DNA from: Siphonodentalium dalli
Taxonomy: Eukaryota; Mollusca; Scaphopoda; Gadilida; Siphonodentaliidae
Reading direction: 5' to 3'
DNA: 64,000 nucleotides
Assembly: GCA_032622095.1 (NCBI GenBank)
Contig: CP136068.1
Location: 14,303,729-14,367,728 of the forward strand
In this document: positions 56,061 through 64,000 of the stretch, one piece after another
Position numbering within the stretch: position 1 is the first letter of the stretch
Layout of the letters: each line of letters begins with the position of its first letter
Position numbers and translations under genes: made by a program
Notes under the pieces: generated by a model
The model's database searches: none
Seen by the model: the letters and a program-made list of their open reading frames with translations, nothing else
What the model was told of the DNA's origin: nothing

Positions 56061-57383
56061 TGTGTGTCGAATTTTGCAAATTGCCGAATATTTATACTGA
56101 AGCCGAAAACTTGACACTTCTAAATAGCCAGAAGCAGTGACTTGTCTGAAGGTGCACAGTGAAGCGATAATTAAGTGACGTGTTATAACTTAGACAATAT
56201 GCAAAGATTTTATCGCTAATAGAAAACACTTTGATTGAATAAACCGAAAAGAACACATAGATTGATTTTTGAAAATAATTTAGATATAAATTTGTAATGA
56301 TAACACCGAACTAACTTAAGGGGGAGGCGCACGTTTTGCATAAATCACAGTAAATCCAGCCATAAATGCCAAGTGATTTTCAACAAAGAATTTCTCTGGA
56401 TCTATCTGGTGAAAAATCTTGAATTTTACATATGATAATTTTCATTATATATAGAATCAGAGCAATTATAAAGAGACAATAACAATAATGGATTTTAATA
56501 CATTTGAGAGGTTGAAAATATTTGTTTCGTTTCTGACCCTTTAGTTACCGAGAACTGCCAGAAAAATTTATAATTTCAAACAACATGTCAACCATCAAAT
56601 AGCTTATTGTATTGACTCCATGAGAGGAGGCTTCATTTGTATCATAATGTTGAGTTAGCTTTTTAATTGCATATTATAGCATCATACCCCATGTATTATA
56701 ATGAAGAATAAAGCAGTCACAAATATTCCAGCCCAATGAATACAAATGTTCAAATCTGGTGCTGTGCACTCAAGCAGGGAGCAACCAACAGAAATTAGGC
56801 CACAGTGTTAAGAGATATGGTGGTCGGATTTAACTTGGTTATGAACCCATGACCCAGAACTAAACTGAGCCCAATTTTTCAATGACCAACAAGCATGGCA
56901 TGAAAATTCTCAATAATAAAAAATTATTTATGGTAGTTGTCTTTCTGAATGAAAATAATCATTTAATTTCATGAATCAAGAAAAATTAAGTCTCCTCTCG
57001 TGATCTTCAGATATGATATCATGTATATATGAAATGCACTTTCGAAAAAAATCTGTTTTACAGTAGTTCTCGGTACCTGAACACAGTGAAATTTTAAAGA
57101 TTTATCATGCCATAAAAGTAAAGTAAATGAGATTATAATAACCAAATGTCCAATGGTTCTTATGTATGGTACCACAATAATCTCTTGTACAAAATTTCAC
57201 AAAGATATTCCTGATAGATTTAGAGAAAATACATTTTGAAATACCAGGAAATTTCGGCAAAACGTGCGTCTGACCCTTAAAGCAAGATAACAATTGATAT
57301 ATAAAAAATAATGTTAAACCTACATTACAATAATATACTCACACAATAACTTTCATCGATTTATTTTCACCAGCATTACATAC
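56061..57383. other. Probable intron 1; nothing else seen
   Basis: AT-rich DNA downstream of the donor at 57383-57378. A weak 20-25-bp match, CGCACGTTTTGC at 56328 and GCAAAACGTGCG at 57257, marks the ends of a possible inverted-repeat element of ~940 bp. Confidence 0.4.
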
Positions 57384-57536
57384 CTTTTTGAACTTAAATG
57401 AGCACAATTTGTCCTCTATATATTTGTAGCATTTCCCACTCTCTAAACTCGGTGTCGAAGGCATAATTATGCCATGATTTGCGTTGAACTTGTTTTGTAC
57501 TGTTTTCGAGTCTAAACTGATGTTTTCTTGTCCCAT
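57384..57536 (-). CDS. Probable first coding exon of the minus-strand host gene
   Basis: ATG at 57536, 51 codons in phase 0, then AAAAAG|GTATGT, a strong donor. The product begins MGQENISLDSKTVQNK and ends CSFKFKK, with no signal peptide. tctcccattatag just upstream (ending at ~57550) could be the acceptor of a 5' UTR intron. I do not recognise the family, and the link to the exons at 52970 and below is inferred from strand and phase only. Confidence 0.5.
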
Positions 57537-57539
57537 TAA

Positions 57540-57990
57540 GGTTTGGTGCTATAATGGGAGACGACAGACGGCCATATCCTACGTATTAGATAACGCTCAT
57601 AGCTTACCGCGATTTAGGTAAGTGTCTGCTTATTACGCCACCTGTGGTGTATCTAGCGGCTGAGATTTTGATATTGCGTGGTGGACAGGATTCTTGTGGG
57701 GCTTTTATTTATAGAGTTGGAAATTCCGTTTATTTAAAAGTCGGAACTACGCGACCAGTAGGCCAAGTCCAGTAAAACGGTTCGTTATAGGTGCTGGTTG
57801 TTATTGTTATTTTAACGGAATTCTGAGTTGGTCATTCGCGAAACCAATATATTTTATATTCTATAATTAAAACCGTGGGTATATAATATATGATCCTCTT
57901 TATGGATATTGTAGGAAGGTAAATTTAGCTAAAGCGGTGGGATATCTTGCAAGACAACACATTTCGGTTTGCGCTATAACGGCTCAATGT
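57540..57990. other. Putative 5' flank of the minus-strand gene
   Basis: Less AT-rich patch at 57560-57700 with no clear TATA box or array. Confidence 0.3.
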
Positions 57991-57992
57991 TT

Positions 57993-58655
57993 TAAGGTGT
58001 TACACAACGTCTGATAAAAAGAGTTCTATCTGGAATATTCACACTATTTTTTCAGAGAACATGCATAGAGTAAACATAGTCCTATCGGACTATCGTAAAG
58101 TAGTTCCGTTTAATTCGGGATTAATTAACCCTCAGACTGCCGAAACTGCCGACAATAAATTCGCTCGTTCATGTCCCTCGAAAATCAAACTTGCCTGTTT
58201 AGAGGTCCCATTTTCGTGGCTAATGGTGATAGAATCACAATTTTCAGTCAAGTTCATGGATAAATTACATTACACTGAATCGGCTTATGTCCGCGGCGAT
58301 AAACCTGCGTTTTGATAACAATTTATTTGAGACAAACTGTTGCGCGGGTATCAGTCGGCGCTTATCGGTTGAAGTTATTATAATCGTGCAGTCTGCACGT
58401 GCAACAAGTGTTCAAATACAACAGAAAAAAAATACTATGTCAAATAAATAACGTGATCAATGGACAGACAAGTTTCATTTCCGTGGGACACGAAAAAGCG
58501 AATTTAATGTCGTCAGTTTCGGCAGTCTGAGGGTTTTAATTAATCTCCTTTACGATATCCCGATAGGACTATGTTTACTCTATGTTCTCTGAAAAAAAAT
58601 GGTGTGAATATTCCCGATAGAACTCTTTTTATCAGACGTTTTGTAACACATTAAA
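57993..58655. mobile_element. Inverted-repeat element with an inner TTAA-bounded pair
   Basis: Outer arms (GTTTACTCTATG..., AGAGTTCTATC...) about 130 bp long. The inner arms TTAACCCTCAGACTGCCGAA and CGGCAGTCTGAGGGTT are at 58127 and 58522. The 84-codon frame inside has no recognised domain. Confidence 0.65.
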
Positions 58656-59765
58656 ACATGGAGCAGTTAGCGCAATTTTCTGAAATTTCGGACTATTTCG
58701 TCTATAAAAATACGATGAGCAACTGAAAATGTTTTTCAACATTCTGGAAGGGGTATATGTCCATGGTATATATGTTTAAAATTTCACGCATAAACTATGA
58801 CAGATAACAAAGTTATAATTAGTTTTATAGGCCCACCATAAATCCCCTATAATAAACGCATGCGGCCGTAAGCACATGGCTTTGCTGTGGATACTTTCGT
58901 TCCCAGCATGCATCATTCTCGCTATCTGTAAAATGTCTATGAACAATGGCTGTGCCATGCACTCTTAGCTTTGATCCGCATTTAGAAGCATTCTGGTGTG
59001 GCGACTGAGAAACCTGCAGTAATTTATAAGCCGTAGTTCATTGTAATAATTTGAAGAATTACTTTTCTTAACGGAATTCTGAGGCGGTCCATTCATGTAA
59101 CCAATATATTTTATATTATGATTTATATTTATGGCTAATAATATGATCTTGGTGGCGTTACCATTTCTGACTATGGTTTTCTTGTGACTAAGTAACTACG
59201 AGTTCGATAGTCTGAAACAGTATAACACATTCCCTATTACCGCCGCTAGAAAAAGCTTTCCCCGGAAATCAGCGCAGTATGACGTCACTGAGAACAGCTT
59301 GTATTAAAAATAATGTTATGGATGACATGTATCGACTTACGGTTTAGTTTTCGCAAGTAACATATTTTGTGATAATTGTTGAAATTCTTGTAAAATTTAT
59401 ATTAATATGCTAGTTAATAATGGAAATTCTTTGACCTTTTTATGGATGTTTTTTAGTGTTGTTGTAATCTTAAAACATTTAAACGCTGCATGAAAATAGC
59501 CTGTGACAGGAAATCTATTCCGCTATTTTAGATATAATTTGGCGAGGTCGCTGTATGAATTAATTTCGACAATCTTATTGGAATCATCTTTTTACTGTGT
59601 AATGTTGTGATTGGCTGACACTGACGTCATTCTTCTTGGAAGTATTGGGATTTCCTGCTATTTGTGTCAGATTATCGAAGCAGTTTGGCAAGTTCAGTAG
59701 TCTGGGTTTGACTCAGACTGGATCGGGCTGTATCCAATTGCTAATGCAATAAAGTTTTGGTATGA
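58656..59765. other. No recognised feature
   Basis: AT-rich; nothing supported. Confidence 0.4.
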
Positions 59766-61112
59766 CACTAAGGGCGCGTACACATGGCCAGCAGGAAAAT
59801 ATCAGGTATGCCCCATGTGATTTACTTGACCAATGAAATAAATAATACCGGAAATATCCGACGAAGGCAGCGCGCTGATATTTTATCGCCAATTGTTGAT
59901 ATGTGTTCACCTTGATATGTGGCCATCGGTATCCGTTGACTAATCTCGCAGGGATATGATCGTAACAATTCAAGCACTCGAGTTATGATCCATCAATAGT
60001 ATCGTCTGTTTCAACATACTACGTATTTCCATTTTACATTGGTTGTCAGAACCGCTGATGTATTATATATACATGTATATACGTGTGTACAGAGACGTGG
60101 CGACAAGGGGGGGGGGGGGCTTGGGGTGTGTCTCACCCCCCAACTTTGGTCAATATTTTCAACAGTTGGACATTTCATACTTGCCAAAACATTAGTTGGA
60201 AATTTCACACCAACAATAGGTTGAAAATGTTCTTGTAGTTTGATTTTCAAAACATTTCTTGTGGGAATTAATTGTTTTTGGATCAATATTTGAATATTTT
60301 CCTATTTTTGGTAAAAATTTTGGTCTGAAATGGTCATCAGTTGGAAACTTTCCAACCTCAGTGGGTGACAGGTTGGAAATTTCCAACACTTTGAAAGCTT
60401 GTGTCCTGGTCCCTCCCCCGTGGCCAGTCAAAAGTCAAAAACTGCTACTTAATTTAAGAAAACAATATTGTCATACATTTGGTCAACATTGTCATTGGAA
60501 TTGTCATCAGATGTAAATTTTCCAACCTAAGTGGGGTGTCAGGTTTGAAATTTCCAACTCTAGGAATGATTGAGGCTAGTCTAGATGGTAGGATTTTGCG
60601 ATTTTCTTGTTTCGCACACCGGGCCGAACCATGGGTCTAATATTAGGCCTAAGAGCACTGAGGTGCAATGGGGGTGCAAATGGAATAATGGAAAACTTTT
60701 GTTTGGTCTGATTCTGATTTAAGGGGGGGGGGTGCAGTTAGAATTTCCCATGGTGGACACCCCGAACGGAAACCCTCTGCGTGTATGGGGATGTTTTATA
60801 ATTTGGTACCTCACATGCCTTGATTTAGTTGTTTTACTTTAATTTGGACTGTATGCATAGAGGGCGCTTTCGTTTTTAAATTTTCCATAACACTTTATAA
60901 CTCTATGAATATTCGATATGGACTATAGGTTGTTTGTCCGCAGTAATTCACTTCAACAAACACGACTAACACTAGTCACATTGAGCTCAATCAACGTCAA
61001 CTAACCCGCCGCTTTCTCACGGGCGTAATCTTTGCAGCAAGAAAATATCAGAGTACAATTGTACCTGATATTTTCTTGCAGATATTTTCTTGCAGCTTCA
61101 TGTGTACGCGCC
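59766..61112. mobile_element. ~1.35-kb element with AGGGCGCGTACACATG inverted ends
   Basis: AGGGCGCGTACACATG at 59771 is inverted at ~61094-61110; subterminal GCAGGAAAATATCAGGTA is mirrored by GCAAGAAAATATC words. The interior has degenerate GGTTGGAAATTTCC repeats (60150-60560) and G tracts. No transposase. Confidence 0.6.
60107..60119 (+). repeat. Poly(G) tract, 13 G
   Basis: Uninterrupted Gs followed by CTTGGGG. Another nine-G run is near 60723. Confidence 0.85.
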
Positions 61113-62045
61113 CTAAGGGTAGTGATCAGTATATATATATTGGCTGGTGCATAATGTGTGCGTTGTGTAACTGCATTTCGCGTTAGTTTCCGCGCGCACA
61201 TGGCTGCATGTTTCTAATGCCAATTTCTAATGTATAATTTTACCAATATCACCCTGGTATTTGTACTCCGCTATCAGCTTATGAATCACATGTTTCAGCA
61301 TAATTCACCCTAGTATTTTTTTCTCCTGTATTTTCAGTTCGGCGGTTCAGAATTCTATTTCCACCCTATATACTATGGTCGGTTAATGAAGTCCTAAACA
61401 TGAACAATGAACATATTTGAGGTCACGAACATGTGATTACCCGATATGTTGATCACTTCTTGACTCAGCCGACTTAGTTACAACAATATTCAATATAACT
61501 TTTGAGTATGTCGCCGTTGTACTGAGTTGTTTGCATTGATTAGATAATGAAACTTTTCTTCTCGCAAAAAAAGAATAAAAAACAACAGCTGCGTAGTGTG
61601 TTATTGTGCCATTTAGTTATCCCACATATTACTTTAAATTTGGAAACAGTCATAATATCCGGCATAACAGAATTTCTATTTCATCGGAATGTGGGAGGAA
61701 AGATGGTATGCAATGAAACGAACATCTTATAGCTCAGGCCCACATATATGTGTTTACTATTCTGAAGACGTCGCTAATATTTTTGAACCCAACCAATATG
61801 TTTATGCTTGGTGAATTCAATATTAATTTCATTGAGGAGGCCTATTTATCAGATAATTGATCAAGATATTAGTTTAAATTATCGCCAATCGTTGGGAAAT
61901 TCTGCCGATACTTACAACAAGCCGACGTTAACCATATCGACCGGTCGACATTAATAACCGATACATGTTACCATTGCATCTCTAATAACATAATAGCAAT
62001 AATGCATGCAGTTAAAAGGAAAATTTCCCGATACCAACATGTATT
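61113..62045. other. No recognised feature
   Basis: AT-rich; short open frames only. Confidence 0.4.
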
Positions 62046-62218
62046 ATGATTAACCCATTGTTGGACTGTGTAGAACATTCGACGTGTCAGTATTCTCAAT
62101 TCTCCAATAATGATAACACTATCATTGCCATCAAGCCACGCCGGAGACCAGAGTCGGCGTCAGCGTTTATTGGTATAAATGCTTACAAGTCAAGGGACGG
62201 GCACGTGTTCACATACAG
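62046..62218 (+). CDS. Possible first coding exon of a plus-strand gene
   Basis: ATG at 62046, 57 codons, then ACATACAG|GTTAAT. The product begins MINPLLDCVEHSTCQY and includes IIAIKPRRRPESASAF; GC is above the flanks. No downstream exon can be placed before the window ends. It may be spurious. Confidence 0.3.
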
Positions 62219-62277
62219 GTTAATTACATCCTACTTTGTCTGCGTTGGCGATCATGGAAAAAACACCGAAAACATCT

Positions 62278-62297
62278 GGGGGGGGGGGGGGGGGGGG
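62278..62297 (+). repeat. Poly(G) tract, 20 G
   Basis: Uninterrupted run; could form a G-quadruplex, or reflect assembly uncertainty at a homopolymer. Confidence 0.9.
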
Positions 62298-62711
62298 ACG
62301 ATGGAAACCTGCTTTCCGAAACCAACATCTTTGTGACGCGGCTCGAATGTTCGGAACTTCATTCTAATTGACCAATTGTGCAACACAAACATGTGCACTC
62401 ACATATATAATATACATAATAATGTTCAAATACATTATGATTGTGATCGAATGACACAAATGCGTTTACAATAAATGACGATAAATCTATTTCTATATCT
62501 ACCTTCACATTTAACACCAATGTTTTTATTTTGATATGTATCCATACCAAAGGCATTGGGCCACTTTAAAAGTCTCGGGTCAAGAGGCTGGATTCTGTCC
62601 TAACATTACTCGCCATGATAAATTCGAATATATAAGTTTATGTTCCGTTCACGCCACTGGCTGTGTTGTTCTGCTGTATTACTATGATGCTGGCAGGACA
62701 AAGCGTTGATG

Positions 62712-63071
62712 TTAAAGGGGTACTGTACCCTAAATTCGGCCATTTTTGGGACCATCTCCTTTTATACTCAACAGAATATATGCAACAAATGAATGAATTT
62801 GAGCCATGGATGAGTGCAAAATACACTCATTTACCGAATGAATGATACAAACAACATGGTAATTATAATGAAAATGAATTTATGGCTGGAGTCATAAAAT
62901 AATTTTCATTATAATGACCATGTTGTTTGCATCATTCATAGAACATTTGAGTGTATTTTGCACTTAATCTATGGCTCAAATTCATTCATTTGTTGCATAT
63001 ATTCTGTTGAGTATAAAAGAAGATGGTCCCATAATTGGCCGGATTTAGTGTACAGTACCCATCCCATTTAA
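62712..63071. mobile_element. TTAA-flanked palindromic element (GGGTACTGTACCC family)
   Basis: TTAAAGGGGTACTGTACCCT at the left; GTGTACAGTACCC then TTAA at the right. Arms of ~165 bp mirrored around TTTATGGCTGGAGTCATAAA. Confidence 0.8.
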
Positions 63072-63249
63072 GAACTAGAGGTCAGATTCCATGGAATCAG
63101 ATATACTTCCATGGTATTCCATCCCATCCCATGTGAGTGTTATGCGTATATGTGTGTTCCTCTTCATGCGAATGCATATTGGTGCCTTACGATCCGATGG
63201 TGGACTTGCATTGACATTTCTTAATTTAATATATATTTTGGTACTTCTG

Positions 63250-63640
63250 TCTGTCTGTTTGTTTGTCTGTCAGCTATGGCCGGGAAAACTGCTGGACGGA
63301 TTTTGACGAAATCTGATAAATATGGGTACTTTTGTCCAGGGAGTGTTTTGGACGGGTCGAATCGTGACCCCCGACCTGACATTTGTCTTCAAAAAGGACA
63401 ATCGAAGGTTAAATCGGGTAAAACACGGATTTCCACGAAATTCGATACCTATGGGTACTTTTGTCCGGGGAGTCTTTTGGGTGGGTCAAGTCGTGACCCC
63501 GACCTGACATTGACCTTCTAAATGGTCAGTTCAAGGTCAAATCTAGTAAAACGATCGGATTTCGACGAAATGTGATACCTAGGAAAACTTTTGTCCGGGG
63601 AGTGTTTTGGACAGGTCAAATCGTGACAATGGGTTACTTT
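63250..63640. repeat. Three ~145-bp tandem units with a CTGT microsatellite lead
   Basis: CTGTCTGT at 63248, then units with CGGATTT(T/C)(G/C)ACGAAAT, ACTTTTGTCC and GGGGAGTGTTTTGGAC. Pearl-like core, inverse order to 9490. Confidence 0.7.
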
Positions 63641-64000
63641 TACAGTAGAACGGACATACCTATATAGTATATCGGTGAGCATATTCATGCATTTGCCTTG
63701 CTTCTTGCTAAGTCCGTTTGAATTTGCGTCATGAAGAGAGGGTTTGAATTTGAGTAATATATATCACCCGTGACCCGTCACCACGTTATACGCTACCAGG
63801 GTTAAACCGTTCAATATAAATCATTAAAAAGTGTACTAATCTTGCGTTTAGATACTACTTATCACATCCACTCATCGAAAAGTTTTTATCTCAATATATG
63901 ATTTTCGGAGTAATTTTCCCCATTTGATCTTCGGTGGAATTTTCCAAATCTGAACCCACCCGACACAAACACTCCTTTGAGCAGGTTGCGTTTATATTAG
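63641..64000. other. No recognised feature
   Basis: AT-rich to the window end. Confidence 0.4.

Noticed and set aside
58061-58315. 84-codon plus-strand gene
   Set aside because: Lies across inverted-repeat arms of a mobile element; no domain.

Overview
This window looks like AT-rich, repeat-dense eukaryotic (metazoan) genomic DNA. There are no operons or bacterial-type genes. What is present is one nearly complete Ty3/gypsy LTR retrotransposon, one LINE remnant, small exons with GT/AG splice signals, and very many short inverted-repeat elements and satellites. Several arrays combine a core tandem repeat of about 145-165 bp, an ACGG/ACAG microsatellite and a terminal hairpin. That layout is known from the pearl/HINE (Helitron-related) elements of bivalves, so I infer a bivalve mollusc with moderate confidence. 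I cannot name the species.

1-8737: a minus-strand Ty3/gypsy element. Right to left it reads: 5' LTR of 1111 bp, tRNA-Leu primer site, gag, protease, reverse transcriptase/RNase H, integrase with a GPF module, an extra 511-codon zinc-finger ORF in the position where an env would lie, a polypurine tract, and the first 60 bp of the 3' LTR (cut by the window edge). Gag, protease and pol lie in three successive -1 frames. The same heptamer GGAAAAC sits at both junctions, and a strong hairpin follows the first. The copy is broken by two in-frame TGA codons and one single-base frameshift in RT.

8738-43660: almost entirely repeats. There is a 2-kb pearl-like element (second copy at 45358), eight copies across the window of a TA-flanked palindromic MITE, TTAA-flanked piggyBac-like MITEs, hAT-like foldbacks with 8-bp target duplications, and a 3.24-kb foldback element (17514-20750) with an 8-bp target duplication and an empty-site paralogue 200 bp away. 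Satellite arrays have units of about 45, 45, 163, 29 and 26 bp, one of them split by a TA-flanked transposon.

43981-57536: the likely host gene, on the minus strand. I can place a first coding exon (57536-57384) and downstream exons at 52970, 52476, 49280 and 44190, most in phase 0 with good splice signals. Copies of the palindromic MITE lie 7 and 20 bp upstream of two acceptors. The last exon ends in a TAA at the edge of a 29-bp satellite. The protein is low-complexity, Pro/Ser-rich and has a PPxY motif; I do not recognise the family.

57540-64000: further inverted-repeat elements, poly(G) tracts, one possible plus-strand first exon (62046-62218) and a tandem array at the right end.
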